Shown one piece after another: positions 25,301 to 40,300 of a DNA stretch of 64,000 bases; positions within the stretch are counted from its first letter, which is position 1, and each line of letters opens with the position of its first letter. Made by a program: the position numbers and the translations under genes. The DNA is from Dromaius novaehollandiae (Eukaryota > Chordata > Aves > Casuariiformes > Dromaiidae). The notes beneath the pieces are model-generated. The model ran no database searches and had not been told where the DNA came from. It saw only the letters and a list, made by a program, of their open reading frames with translations. The DNA lies in contig NC_088105.1 in NCBI RefSeq assembly GCF_036370855.1, positions 7,507,619 through 7,571,618 of the forward strand. Direction: 5' to 3'.

Positions 25301-28300
25301 AAGGAAAAAATGCCCCTATGTGAAAACACTGCCCTCACATAATTTGGGGGAGAGAAAATTCAGAAATAGTGCCCAGCACTTTAAGAAATCAGAGTTCTGT
25401 GGATATTTCTGCATGTATTAGATTAACTACGAGAACTACACAACCTGCAAAAAAACAGGATCCCGTATGATTTGAGAGATAGGCATGACAGCACAGGAGT
25501 CACACCAGGCACTACAAAAGCACACTGCCCTCTCTCTGAGAAAGCAACAGTTGTCTAACAGTGTACTCTAGTGCTACATAACAAGTTACAAGAACAACAA
25601 CAGATTTATCCAGACGAAGTTGGGCGAGTGATTTAGGCTGAAAGAATGTAATTACTTGCTCAGGAAACTGGTCAAGACACTGGGCAGCACCGGTCAGATC
25701 AGAAGCACAGCAGGCCTTGACTGCATTCTCATCCTTGTTGTGTGCAGGCTACAAATTAACTTACCAGGACATGCTTGGATATTACACCTAGATATCTGGG
25801 AAGAGTCGCCAGGACAGGGACGTCCACGATTTGACGGTGCTGGATTGTTGCACAGGCGTACTCGGGTCTGTTCTCCTCCTCCGCAAGAAGCAGAGCATTG
25901 GCTCCATGTTTGCCACTGCCCCCAGTTTCCATCCACTGAATACGGAAAAAGTAAAGAAAGCAACTTGATATTTTTAATTTCTTCAGTGTCATTCCTTCGT
26001 GATGTAACCAACGTGACAGAGAAAAGAAACAGCAAAATGGATGAAAGAAACACCTTAATGGGTAGGCTTGAACACTTCTCCCCTCAGAAACACAACGCTC
26101 AAAATTTTGTTTGTACATCAGCTGTACCCGAAACAAGGAGGCTCTTCCAGGGAATGTCTCCAATATAATGGCTGGGGGTTTAGCAAGAGCTGGACTAAAT
26201 TCTCCCCTGCGTCACACTAGAGAGGCGCTCCTTTATGGCTGGCCAGGAGGGTTTTGTACTGTGTAAACTACAGGCTGCCCCTCTGCACAATCAGCACAAG
26301 TCCCCGGGTGCCGGGGGCACAGAGAGGTCCACTGTGCAAGTAACCAGCACAGGCTGGCTTTGGGTGGCTGCCCATAAGATCACGCTACACACAAACAGAT
26401 TTCAAAACCGAAAACCATTGCCACATGCGTTCAGACCCATCACACAGCAGCTCACAAAGAACAGCTGTCTATATCCAGAATCTCCTCTCATACTTTTCTA
26501 TAGTCTCACTAACCACAGACCATTCCTGTTTAGAGGTTTGAATACCTGTATTACTAAAAAGAAAACATCTGAGATTGCATAGGCGTAAAATTGATGAAAT
26601 GGTACAAAAAAAACACACAAAAACCCGGGTACGTGACCTTGTGGGGGGCTTCTGCCCCAGCATGTGGGTCAGTGGATTGTAGAAAGGGGCACCAGTACTC
26701 ATGAAGCTGGAGCCACTGCATGTGCTGCAGAAGGAAGGGTGTGTGGAGGGACACCTGCGCCCCCAGGAAAGCGAACGCGTGCGCAGCCCGGCACTGGGCA
26801 CACCAGTGTGAATGCGTGTGCAGAGCCGGGATTTGAACTTTCCGGGATTAGTTATCAAAGGGTATCTAGACATTTGTAGGTGTTTAGTAAGTCTCTAGCA
26901 TTGTGCTCTACTTGTTGTTTTGCTGATACTGATCCTGAATGCATAAGCTCACTGCCCATTAATATCATGTTGTTAATAAATCACCAAACTGCTTTGATCC
27001 TAGTTTGATTTAAACCATGTGAGTTGAGCACTTTCTCCCTGCGACATATTCTGCTCCTGGAATACATTGTAAGAGTTCACTGGCACCCTCATAAAGTGTC
27101 CTTACTATAAAAAGTAAGTAGAACTACTAGGTGTGGGCAAGGTTTGCATATGCTATATCCTGTTTTGGATTATTCTACCTCATCCCGGCAAAATCTAACA
27201 TGTGAAAAGGGAAATCATGGTAAGGTGACAGTCATTAAAGAAAAAAGCGAGTAGATTATTATGTTGTCTGAAATTGGAAATCATCATAGAAATGTTTCAC
27301 ATTTCTCTTTCATAAAATGAAAATCTTACGTACATAACGCATACCCTGACGTACTCTAGCGAAAGCTGTGCTTAGTTTTTCTGTTGGGCTGAGCACTCAC
27401 CAGGGCACGTTTCAGTGCTGCATCTCTGTATCTGCGTATCAGCCCCCGCGCACGCTCTGCCCCCACTGACGGGGCGAGGATTGTCACAGGTCCGGTATCG
27501 CCTCGTCTGACCGCCGTTGCACGTTCGGCTGCACGTTCCCCAACTACTCCACGGGCCCCAGTTGCCGTGGACTGTAAAAACAAAAGTCGGATTTTATCCA
27601 TCTTCCTCTTGATGACAGCTACTCAGGCTAGGAAAATAGTCCTGTTGGACGGTAACTTTTTATTCTAATTGTTTTTCCTAATGTAATCTCATAGCAGATC
27701 AGACAGAAAAGCAAAAATCAGAGAGAGAAAGATCTGAGAAAGTTATCTTGTCCAGCATTCAGCTGTTTCTCAGAGTACATTAATCAGCTCCAGAACGTTG
27801 TACTTCATTAACTGACTAATAAAGGAAAGTAAGAGGCTTACATTATAAACCAAGGGACTCGCTAGATTATACTGTGAGATACAAAGAGATCAGACAGGAC
27901 AGTTGTAACTTTACAGGGGTACGTGGCCCCTGACAGCCCGGCAGCAGCTTATGCACCAGCTGCTACTGGTTTGTCCTCCTAGCAGTTGATGCTTAAAACG
28001 TCCCAGTCACGCTGACTAAGAGATGCTTTCACCCTTGTCAGGTATCTAGTACCACCTGCACCCAAAGCACTTACTGGGACAATGATCGCTGTTGCAAAAA
28101 TCAATTTGTATGTCGTTTCCTTCGCATTTGTGGCCCCCAAACTGCGGGGCTGGGTCTGAGCAGTGGCGCGTTCTCTGCCTGCTGCCTCCTCCGCAGGATA
28201 CGGTGCAGGTGCTCCAGCTGGTCCACGTGGCCCACTTCCCGTCCACTGGTTAGAAAGGCATGAATCAGTGCTACAGCAGGACAAAACTTACTGCAGGATG

Positions 28301-31300
28301 TTTTTGATGCTTTTATCTGTTGGACATCTCAAGTACATAGGGATTTCCAGGAGTGAAAGCTGGAGAGAAGCATGGCCTGTCATTTAAATAACCTGTGAAC
28401 CTAACTAGAATCATGGCCAGGGATCACTGAGTCCTCATGTTCAGTCACTCTCAGGTTTTTAATTATCTGTAAGCAAGTCAAAAGACTAGTCCCTGAAACT
28501 ACCACACTGGGAAGATGGCCAATACCAGTGCCATCCAAAAAACCCCAGTCCTTACCATGCGTGAGGACCATCCTCCTTGCCATCTTGCCCTTGTTACAGC
28601 TGTCCTCTCTGAAGAGCTAGCCATTACCACCACCTTCTCCCTCCCTTCACCAGCTCAGCTGCTTGTGCGAGTTATTACTGAATTATTTTAGGTTTAAGCA
28701 GTTGAATAGAAGGGTCTTTGCTCTCGCATGTCATAGTGAGAGAAACCGTTATGTGTGAGCACGAATTACTTGCATCAGGAGCAGCACCCTCCTCAGCCAG
28801 CAGGACCTCTAGCCAGATATGTGTGACATCAAGCCCTCAGCTGCTCCACTTCTACAGTTTCAGTTTCTATCAGCTGATAGATAGATACAGTGAAGACCCG
28901 GCTTAGGATTCATCATAGCCAAAGCATACGCAGTCTGAATGAAGCCAGAAGGATCTAGTCGGAACTGCTGCATATTCCACTTCATGAAATTTCCCTTCAG
29001 TTACCCCTGCACTGAGGCAAATACAGAGGTCTCATTTCAAAAATATGACCTTTCCTGTTCAATAATGATATACTCACTGAAACGTGGAAGAAAAGGATAA
29101 AGGAACAACAAAAAGTAGGAAAATCAAAAAAGAAATGCTTCAGCTATCTATAATTTAACTGCCACGGATTTACAATGTCGCTTTTGCACAGTGGCAGGCA
29201 AAAGGAAGGGACACAAGGGCAGCAGAAGAAATCCCATTCATTAGGTCTATAGACAGATGTTAAAAACAGCAGGCCAGCAAGAATAAAAGGTTTGACTGGA
29301 ATTTTATCAGCAATTACAGATTTAGAACTTACAGCTGTAGACAGAAGGTAAGCAGAATTTGGAAAGGATATGACAAGTTTGTTGTTCTCTTTGCCTCTTA
29401 CCTGGGCAGCGCCTCTTGTTGCAAACCTGCATCTGTGTATCAGACCCCTCACAACGTGACCCGTCGTTTGAAGGAGGAGGGTTATTGCAGAGCCTCAGCC
29501 GGGTTTGAGTGCCTTTCCCACAAGTCTCACTGCAAGGACCCCATGGTAGCCAAGAACTCCACTCACCATCAACTGCAAAGGCAGCAGAGCTATAAAACTG
29601 TTTAAACTATACAGCTGCTTTAACTTGTAATTACAGCTCCACAGCCTAAGGCAAAAAAAAGACCCACTTTCTTTAATATCAATGAATTAAACATTCTGAA
29701 TAAGCCTTTGAAAACCCTTCTCCTTGAAGAACAGCTGAAACAGAACAACAGTTTCCAAAGAAACCTTTTGGTTTCCTCAATACATCACTTCACCTGACTG
29801 CAAACAGAACAACGGACCTGAAAGACTTGATCAAACCTGGTGTTTTCATAAGTTACCTGAATCTGATTGTCTTGTACTAGGCTGATGGTCTCAGCTAGCT
29901 AAAAGCTGGCCCACCAGCTTCAGTGGCTACCAGGATGCAGGAGTCAGAACTCGTTTTGTTGCCAGGATCTAGAGAAATTGGCCTGCAGATGAACATTTGG
30001 CAACCTGGTGGTAGCAAAGTCAGGGAGAAAGGGAAAACGAGCAATATAGGAATTGTATAGAAGGAAACAGGCCATTGATGAAGGGCTGTGAATAAACTAC
30101 ATCCTGCCAAACACAGCAAGTACTACCAAGACAGGAACGAAACCTTAACGTACAGCTAGCAAGGAGAAATTCATTACTGAAAGTTTAAAGGACACAGGAA
30201 AAAAAATACTGATAATGTCCTAAGCTATTAATTATCATGTTTTGCACTACTTATTTATTCTCTCTTCATTTTAATTGGCTTGGAAGAATAGATTTAGAGA
30301 GGTGAGTGAGCACTCTGTGAGCACATGGTAATAAACACTTTGAAAAAACACTGAAATACAAAATTTACATTTTCATTGGGGAAAAAGAAGAGAATCTGAA
30401 AACATTCCTTGCATTTACTTTTGTGACTCCTGTTTCCAGGAGCTTGAGCCATTTAATAAATTACAGGCAATTTTAATACAGATAAAATTGGAGAGTTTAA
30501 TCTCTTTTATAATCTAGTAATTAGTAATTTGGAAAAAGATAAGAGAATACAGGCTTACAGAAAAAAAGAAATCTATACAAAAAGCAGCTTACTCAACTGA
30601 TTCTAAACCAATCTTCTCTTACCTGGGCAAGGCCTAATATTACACATGACTGAATCCACTGCGCTGCCGTCGCAGGGTTTCCCGCCGTGCTGAGCTGAGG
30701 GGTTACTGCAGGTTCTGGTTCTGGTCCTGTTTCCTTGTCCACAGCTCTTAGAACACTCTTCCCAAAGACCCCACTCTGACCAGTGGCCATCCACTAAGTA
30801 ATATAAAACCCCACAGTTTAAATTAAAACATATTTTTAAAGTATTTACCAAAGTGTTCCTCAAAAGTCAAGATGAATTCCATGCCCTTAATCTATCTGTC
30901 ATGCAGATCTGCGGTCACACAGTCCATTACTAGTGCACTTAACTTAAGGCAAATGAATAACATTAATTCGTTACAGAAATACCTGGACAAGGCTTGTTGT
31001 GGCAGCTGCGTACATCTGTATCGGGCCCCTCACAACGCCGCCCTCCATTTGCCGGGAGAGGGTTGTTACACTGACGGATCCGCTCCTGGACACCCTGACC
31101 ACAAGTTACGCTGCAAGGTCGCCATTCGAACCAGTCGGAAAATCCACCATGCACTGCAGCGGAAAAAACAACGCTTTGTTTGTATCATGTACTTACAGTT
31201 TTAACTCTCAGACTGAAAACTGCACTTCAAAAGCCATACCTGGAAATCCAACTCACTTCAATTCTTCATTACTGCAGAAAAACCTTACTACTGTTCCCAG

Positions 31301-34300
31301 AGTACTTCAGCTGCTCTGAAATAGTTATTGCTTATGCTCCTAAACTCTTTTCTTTAGATTAGAGGTACAATTAAGTTACGGTATCTATTCTGAGGATGGG
31401 ATCTATTTCAAGATCCTCTCATTATTATTTTTATCTCTCATTCCTTCACATTCTTCTGTCTCATACAGCTTGATGAGCATAACAGCGTTACAGAAGGAAC
31501 AAAATTACATGAAGCAGAACTCCACTGACATCTCTAACTAGGTTAACACGCACCTAATGTGTATATGGAAGGAATAAGACAAAATCTTCCTCATATTTAT
31601 TCTGAATTAATGCTGGAACCTATCAGCTTGATAGTCACTATCCTACATACTGTGCACCTACCCTGGACAGTTAGCGGTGCTCTAACAAGAACCGATCCCA
31701 TTAGGTTCCTCGCTATGCACTCATATTCAGACGTATCTTCCTTCTGTGCTGCAACAATACGCAAGGAGCCGTTAGACAGGGCAGTCACTCTCTCGTCACG
31801 CACGACTGGATGACCTTGGCGGGACCATTCAATGGTCGGTGGAGGTTCTCCATTTGCCTGGCAGTTCAGCACTGCTGTGGCACCAGCTTCAATAACAGTC
31901 TCTACTGGTTCAATAGTAATGACTGGAGGACCTGGAAAAAAAAAGGAGGGGGATGTTTTAGGCCCACCAGACTTGTCAAGAACTTGCTAGAGCACCAGAT
32001 TGGTAAGTATTTTCACTGTAATGAATATTAAATAAAGGCCTGGCCTGAGAGAAGGCAAAAGAATCTTAGTCATTAATTTGGAGTAAAATACTGTTGATCT
32101 TCAGAGGAATACAGGTTCAAGATTCTTCTGAGATCAAATACTCCATTGTTAAAGGGCAGGATACGTGCAAGCTGAAATGACAATGATGGGCTATTTTTAA
32201 TGTGAAAGCAACCAAAGGGCCACAGGTGGGATTGATGCCTGACTGTTTGAGCATAAAGTCCTCCTATAGTGCTGAAACACGTGTTGCTTTTTGTAAAACC
32301 TGTATGAAAATGCTATTATCATCTTCTGAGGCAACTGAGACAAAAGTAACAAATTTCATACTGCTGGAGGCTATAACAGAAAAGGGATGTTTAGAAATTC
32401 TACCACCAGTGAAAAAGTAATTCTAAAATATCATTATTTTTGAAAAAAAGGCAATACTGTCAGTGAAGGCTGAGATCCATCTCACCTAACTTTATTAATT
32501 TAAAAGTTAAGAGTCTAGTTTAATCTAGTTGTGCAGACTTTCTCTCCAGTCGACCGAGAGCAACAAGCCCTTTCAGGTGGTGACTCACCCCATTGTAAGC
32601 CGGTTTCTAAGATGGATGGGCTGAATCAACTCTACCTGCTTCTCTTCTTCGACCTCAATCACTAGCTGACACTAGACCCTTAACTATTAACAACAAAGTC
32701 AGATGAGATGAATCTTACCTAACGTGCAGTGTGGTGCCCAACCTCCACTGACTGTCTTCCCCCAAAACTTCAATGGGAGCTGCACACACTTATCCAAATG
32801 TAGATTATCACTCCAATCTAGTGGCATTAAACTTAGCATTTTGAGTCTTACTCTGAAGTGTTAGCGTCAGACTGCGTTCCACCACGCCAGCATCGTTGGT
32901 AGCCACACACTTGTAGTCACCAGCATCTTCGTTCTAAGGAACAATAAGCAAGGAGCCATGGAATTTGTCAACACATATGTAATGAGGGTTTTGGTTTTCA
33001 GTGCATCTCATATAAGTGAATTTTTCATACTACAACCTGTCATGCACTGGATCTTAAGAGGCACACTGGTAGATTCTGAAGTATCCCAACTTTTTGCTTC
33101 TATTAATATTAAGCTGATATTGTGAATTATTTCTGCTGTTATTATTCCATTTTTTAATTTCCTTCAACTCCTTAATTCTGAGGATCAAAAAAAATCTATT
33201 TAAATAAACTTGTTTACTGTTTTTAATCATATTTCAAAACACAGGGCTGAGATTTGGGGGTAAAGGGAAGGAAGGGGGAAGGGTCTTATCACTCATATTG
33301 AGAATTTGGATGCCAGAAGGTTTGTACTTGGAGAATCCAATTGCTTTTTAACCAACGTGACTGGACGGAACACAGGCTCTTCTAAGGTCAAAGGCAAAAT
33401 TCCCATTTAGCTGGGCATGACCAGGATTTCATACACCAAAGATTAATACGTATATTCAGCCTTTCTGACAATTAAAAGGAATCACAGTCTGCTGTGTTTA
33501 TTGTCACAATAATTTGAGCAGAGCATTGCAGTCTGACTTAAAACAGTATTTGTTAAAGTTAAAACGCAAAAGTGGATTAAATGCATAGCCTTACTCTTTT
33601 AAAACTATATGATGTGGAATTAATTAAGTGCAGTGCACAAATTCACCATAACAGGTAAGTGACTCACTACAGTGCCGTAGATAGCAAGCGAACCATTGTT
33701 AAGCTGCCGGATCCTGTTGCTAATCTGAACACCAGCTCCTTTTCTGCTCCACTGGATGGTTGGAGGTGGATCTCCTCTGACTTCACAGTTCAGCATAGCG
33801 TTGCCACCCAGGGGCTCGATTCGGCTAGAATGGTAATCCCCTTTGAAGACTGGAGGCTCTGAAAAAGCGAGGGATGGCAAGCAAAGAGCACAGCCAAAGC
33901 AAAATGCCCTTAGTGAAACTGCTGGTAGGGATCAATCATCTCTGATTTTAAGACTTTCTGAAGTGTGAACTTCAGCCTGATTTTTTCTCTCATTTAGCTA
34001 TAGACATGGTATCAAAGACTATGAAAACAGAGGGCTGCATGAAACTCACTGATTGTTCTCACAACTGCTGTTATTTATACATACCTTTGACGTACACAAA
34101 TCCAATAGCTTTGATTGAGCCAACTGTGTTTTCTGCCGTGCATACATAGGTACCAGAATCATCTTTAGATACTCTTTCGATAACAAGCTCACTGTGTCCA
34201 TTTATATCATCATATCGTGCTGAAGGGAGAACAAACAGTAACGGACTACTTCAAGGGTTTTAAAAATACACATCTCAATGACTGATATTTCCTAGGATTG

Positions 34301-37300
34301 TTTAAGTTACAGCGCTATTCAGCAGCATGGCTCAGTGGCACTGTGCATTTCATTGCTGAGATGGCTCTGGCCACAGCTATGACATTTGCAGCCTTTCCTG
34401 GCCTATACACATGTATTCACTTAGTTTGACCCTTAATTTCAAGCTTTGGGCATCTGTGTTCTATGAGCTGCTTAAGTTTTATCCTTATTTGAGAAAAATA
34501 TCCTTGGTTGCTGGATGCTCAATAAGTATCATCACCTACTGAATGTTTTTAATGTGTTACACTGTTGGCTACAGAGAAGGAACAGTTTCTTAATTATCTT
34601 CTTCACAGTTATAGTGTCTCTAGTTGCAGTTATAGTGTCTCTAACAATTTAATTTCATGACTGCATAATGCTGGAAATATACTTTTTCCTCACACAATCA
34701 CTGCCTAGCAAGTTCAGAAATATACTTTTTCCTGACACAATCACTGCCTAGCAAGTTCATTATCTCTCAGATTATTTTTCCCTTCCCCTCAAACTAATGA
34801 AAGTGTTGTGCGGGGAAGAAAGTCTAGAACAAAATGACCAATAAGATCCAGTGTTACCCACCTGGAATGATGTTATTGTTAAAGGTCCATGTTATTTTGG
34901 GTACAGGTATCCCAGTTGCTTTGCAAGTTAATCTGAGTTGTTCTCCTTTATTCAAAGCTGTATCTCCAGGCAGTTCAGTAAAAGCTGGGAGTACATGAAC
35001 CATCAGGGTGACAGTGTGTGTGTCTTCTCCAGCAGCGTTGTTAGCAATACAAGTGTAACGGCCAGAATCTTCGGGCTGAAAGAAAAAAAAATTGGGGGAC
35101 GTTTCAACAGTGAAATATTCTTATACAACATCACCACTTATAATGACATGAGAATCTCAAAAGGTTTGAAACCAGCATTCAATAAAAATGCTCCTCTGAA
35201 CTCTTTTGATTCCTCTCAATTTGAAAGATGACCTACACTCATTTTTGCCCTTCTGGAGAAAATACCAGTTCTTCTCAGATATTTTTGTCCTCAGTGGAAA
35301 GCGATATGTATATAAACAAATAAATAAAACAAAACAAAAAAGACATGGTGAAATTGGTGAAAACATAGAGGAGTAAGGCTTTTCCTTATTACTTCCAAAT
35401 CAGTCTAGTCATGGTTTAAATACAGGCAACTTACAACAACGTTGTCCAAAATGAGGTCTCCATCCGGCACAACCCTGTACTTTCCTGCTATATCTGTTAA
35501 CAGCATATTGTCCTTCTTCCAGTTGATCGTTGGCATTGGAATCCCATCAGCCGCACAAGACAGAACAGCCTGGGAATCCTCCGGGACTGTGTACAGCGCC
35601 TCTGTACTGCGGATCCTCGGTGGAACTGTGAAGAAGGTTAAAAAAATATATACATACATATTAGCTCGGTGTATTAGCTAAGAACTAATGTAAAAATGTA
35701 CAATACTGAAATAAAGAAACCATTGCTTGAATCTTCTGTATTGCTTCCTGAATCTAGCAGTGACCAGCATTAACTGTGCTAGAGAAAGGTGTGGCATACA
35801 TGTAACAAAGTGGAAACTGAATTAAAAAAAATGTAATGGTATTCCTAAATCCAAGCAATTGGCTGGTATTATGAACCACATGCTCCTAAATCCCTTTATA
35901 AGTATCACACCCTAAGCAGCAGAATTTTCCTGGATTTCTCCCTTAAATCCTAGCTCCTAACCCTTTGTAGTTTCATGCCCTGATAAAGGCCCAATATACG
36001 TTGTTTCTTTACAGTTCCACTTACTGTGCACGACGAGCTCCATGCTACAACTGCTTGACCCTGCCAGGTTTGCCGCTATGCAGGTGTAACGGCCGGTGTC
36101 ACCAGGCTGTATGAATGCAATCTGCAGAGCACCAGTGCTAAGAATTCTTCTTCTGATGGACTCTGTTATTTGCTGCCCATCTTTATGCCAACTGATCTCT
36201 GGCCCAGGGTAGCCTTCAGCCTCACAAGGCAAAGTGACAGAATGATCAACAGGAACAACATACTCCTGGAGATGAGACTTGATAACAGGAGGAACTGAAA
36301 AAGAATTAAGAAAATTTAGAAAAGAATTATATGTTGTAAGAAGCATGTAACACTTCAGTTCTTGGTGAAAGTAATCCTAAAAGCATACTTCACTCCTAAA
36401 GTAGACAGACTACTAAAGTGACTAAACTTCTTGGGCTCTATTCAGTGTGACGTCACCTGGGAAAGCATTAGGTCCGTTTGTGTTGCTCAAAATTGGGTTT
36501 TGACCAACAGTAAGTGTGTATAAATTCCTCATCTGTCAATCATTACAAAACATCACTTCAACAAGAGTTTAAGTGATGACTTACCTTGAACTTTCAGTTT
36601 GATCTTCCCCAGAGATGTGCCAGCTGGATTTTGAGCTACGCACATGTAAGTGCCAGCATCCTGAATGGCTGATCTTGCAATCTGTAAACTGCCATTGGGA
36701 AGAACCATATAACCGTTGCCTAAAACAAGCATAAGCAAAGTAGAAAACTTGATAAATATCAATATATGTAGGTAGGAAGGCAGGTATACACACATGGGTT
36801 CCTTATATTTAACTTCAGTATTCAGGGAAGAGAAAATAAGTTTTTGTGATACAGCAAAGTAGACTAGAATTACAGGCTTTAAGAGGATACCTGTTGTGAT
36901 TATATTGATGCCCTCCTTTTGCCATGTTATTACGGGTCGAGGTGTACCTGTTGCCTCACAAGGTAATAGAACGGGATTGTTCACAATGACATCCAGTGTC
37001 CCTGGCTGAGTCTGAATAGCTGGTGGTTCTGTGGAAAAAAAGCAAAACGCAACCAGTTTAGAAAAACTTTCATGGCTAGAAAATAAGAGAAGATACTAAA
37101 ATTGCATAACCTGAGAGTCTGAGAAGGTTGAGCTAGCAGGAGCTGGATTCTGCTGTCCTTATGAAGAGCTCAGTGGGTTTGCTCTTACATATAACAAATA
37201 CGCTCAATGTGACTATGGGTACAGAATATGGTTGTCCAGACTTCATGCAGTTTGCCATCACAGGTACATTTTAACTTAACAAAAGAAAGGCAAACAAAAA

Positions 37301-40300
37301 CCTTAAGAAAAAAATGGAACAGTGTTTACTGGATGGATCTATCCAAGACATCAGAGTTGTAATATGCAGAGTAGTGACTGACTTGGTAAATAATCAGTGT
37401 ATCCACAAGACAATTCACTCGAGCAAGCTACTAGCTGTGATGGTCCAGTCTGGCCTCTCAATTACTCCGCAGCATATGCATGTATTGAAAGGGCAATGCC
37501 TACTGACAGGCTGTATTTTCTATTCGGCTCTCATCTTACCCTGAACGTGAAGAGTAACATGTCTGTGGGCAGAACCAGCTGCATTCCGGGCTACACAGGT
37601 GTACCGTCCCGCATGGTCTAACTGAGCGGCAGATATTTCAACAGCACCTATAGTAGAGAGAGAGCTCACTACAACGTATAGCAGTGTCCTGTAGCAGAGA
37701 GTTTTCACAGAAAAACTCTCTCACAACATATATCTTAAAAGGTCTATATATTTATTCTAAAAAAGGGACAGCTGGTTGTTTGGGGGATTTATACTTATTT
37801 ATATTTATATATATATTTTTAACTCTAGATACGCACAATGACCTCCTTTCACCTATTTTCTGTGGCTAAGCTCCAATCATGCACAGTACCTGAAGAGAGA
37901 ATTCTGTAGCCATCTCCTCTGGGAAGCAACTTTATGCCATTTTTGGTCCAATGAACTGAGGGAACAGGAACTCCTGAAGCTGTGCAGGAAATTATTACTG
38001 GAGACAGTTTTGTTACCAAGAGATCTGTGGCTTCATCTGCTATGGATGGGGGCACTAAAAAAAGATGATCAGAGTTAGGGTTACTTGCCAATTTCCATTT
38101 TACAAATTCTTAGAAATAACTTACAATCTGACTTAAGAGTATTGGTATAATAAAAGAGCCATTAAAAAAAAAAAATCGCATCTCAACATTGAAATACCCC
38201 CAAAAATTCTGAGGTATACATGTGTAATAGCAATATCCCCTCTACCTTGAACAGTGAGCTCAACTGCTCTCTGATCTTCTCCTGCGTCATTTGATACAGA
38301 GCATTCATAGACAGCAGTGTCATCCACAGTGGGAGAAATGATTACTAAGGAACCTGAAGACAGAAGTCTGAACAAAACAAAGAGAAGAAAGTAGAGCCAT
38401 TGAAATACTTCACTTCTCCTCAGGTAATCCAAGCACTGAATTTGCCGCCATGCAAGATTAGATCAAATATGGCGAGATTTCTGAAGTGCCAAAATTAATC
38501 CCTGAAAACTGTAAATCCACAATGAAAAGAGGACATCTCTCACCTGTACGTATTCTGGTTCTGATCAACGTGAAGCAGATGCCCATTCTTTGTCCAGCTA
38601 ATTGCTGGTCTGGGAATTCCAGTGGTTTCACAAGGCAAAGTGGTCTGCACGTTTACAGTAACTGTAATATTGCTATGTCCAGGAGCAATAGTTGGAGGAA
38701 CTAAAGGGCAAACAAAGCCCAATGACTATAAACACATGCACACAAACACCTCATATCTATATACACCACACTCATCTCTATAAACACAGAGCTAACTGTC
38801 TGAAAACATCCACTTCACTTTTATAAATAAAGAGTAACCTGACATTAACAAACTTCCTAAACATGTAGCAGGGAATGCACCAATTCCTTCCATTTCCAGT
38901 TGTCACACACACAGCAGATAATGAGGGGCTAATTAAAACTGAACTGGACCAATGTGACCAACTGGAATCAGCTAGAATTTAAGCATGAAACTGAATTTAA
39001 CTGACTGCCTGATCCATAAAGGGTGGTCCTGCTAAGAAACCTAAGACTCTGGTCAGTCTGGAGAGCTTTGTCAACTTGACAGAACAACTTTCTTTGCTCC
39101 AGACTCCTCATTGAATAAGATCAGCTTTCATGGTACTGCCCAAATTGGAAAAATCTGAAACTTATGTGAACATGTAAAATTATCTAAAAGCAAAATATTT
39201 ACCAAGGACCTGCAGATCAATTCGTTTGCGCTCAGTGCCAGCTGTATTGGTTGCCATACACATGTATCTTCCTGTGTCAGTCACATGCGCTGAGTGGATG
39301 TGTAGAGATCCATCCTCTAATATTGAATATCTGAAACAAAGCCATGGATTTTTGCCCCCTGCCCAATAAAGAGAATCACAGATGACTGTGATAGCATGGA
39401 AGAAACAGATGACTCAGGGCACACAAGGAATAACCTAAACACGTGGCATCTTAATTTGGTCACATACAGTTTCCCCATTTGATTGTATTACACTGACTGT
39501 GACTCTCTTCCTTTTTTCACAGGGTAAACTCAAGTAGCTTTGGATCTGCATGAAATTGCTTGGTTTCACCCAAAGCTACATCCATTTCAAAAAATGTAAA
39601 GATCCTTCACTTTTGAAATCTTTCACTGTTGAAAATCTTCAATATCAGAGGAGAAACCATTACATTTAGGTTGTCAAAACAGGTTTTTTTGGTTTCTTAG
39701 CAATAAAAGGGAGAAACCTTTGGCACTGCTACTTTTCTGTAGACCAGCTTCTTTAACCTACAGTTTCTATCACGGTGTGTTCCACATTTGGGTCCATTTG
39801 AGAGTACAATACAAACATTAGTTCTGATCTGTAAAAACAAAACTAATTTGCAATCCAAGATGTTTGACCAAACTTTCTTTAATTAATACAGTCTTAAAAA
39901 AATACTCATGACTATTTATTCTGACTATTGGACAATACCTGGTGTTGTTTCCAGAAAAAATAGCTCCATCCTTCCTCCATGTCACTCTTGGGGCTGGTAC
40001 TCCTTCTGCAACACACTCCAAAACAGCAGAGGCATTTAAATGCACAACAGCTGTCTGAGGACTGCTTCGGATTGTAGGAGCAACTGTAAAGGTAAAAATC
40101 TCAGATGATACACCGAAAAACTTCATGCTGCACTGATTGAAACTAGTCTCACAGAAACAGTCACAGTAACAGGTATGGGGATGATTACAACAATATTGGT
40201 ATCATACAAACAAGTTTCTTACCATTTTGTGTAGCACACGGTAATTGCTATGATGCAGCAGGGAATGAAAAACAGTTTTTCTGAGAAGACTGGAAAGATG

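Noticed and set aside
25656..26168. 170-codon plus-strand open frame
   Set aside because: It is the antisense shadow of the sixth TSP1 exon and flanking intron.
26818..26842. GCAGAGCCGGGATTTGAAC, like part of a MIR or a tRNA B box
   Set aside because: Only about 20 bp match, with no A box, acceptor stem or flanking MIR core; too short to call.
36448..36455. Perfect TGACGTCA (CRE palindrome) in an intron
   Set aside because: A single 8-mer is expected about once in a window of this size; no clustered sites around it.
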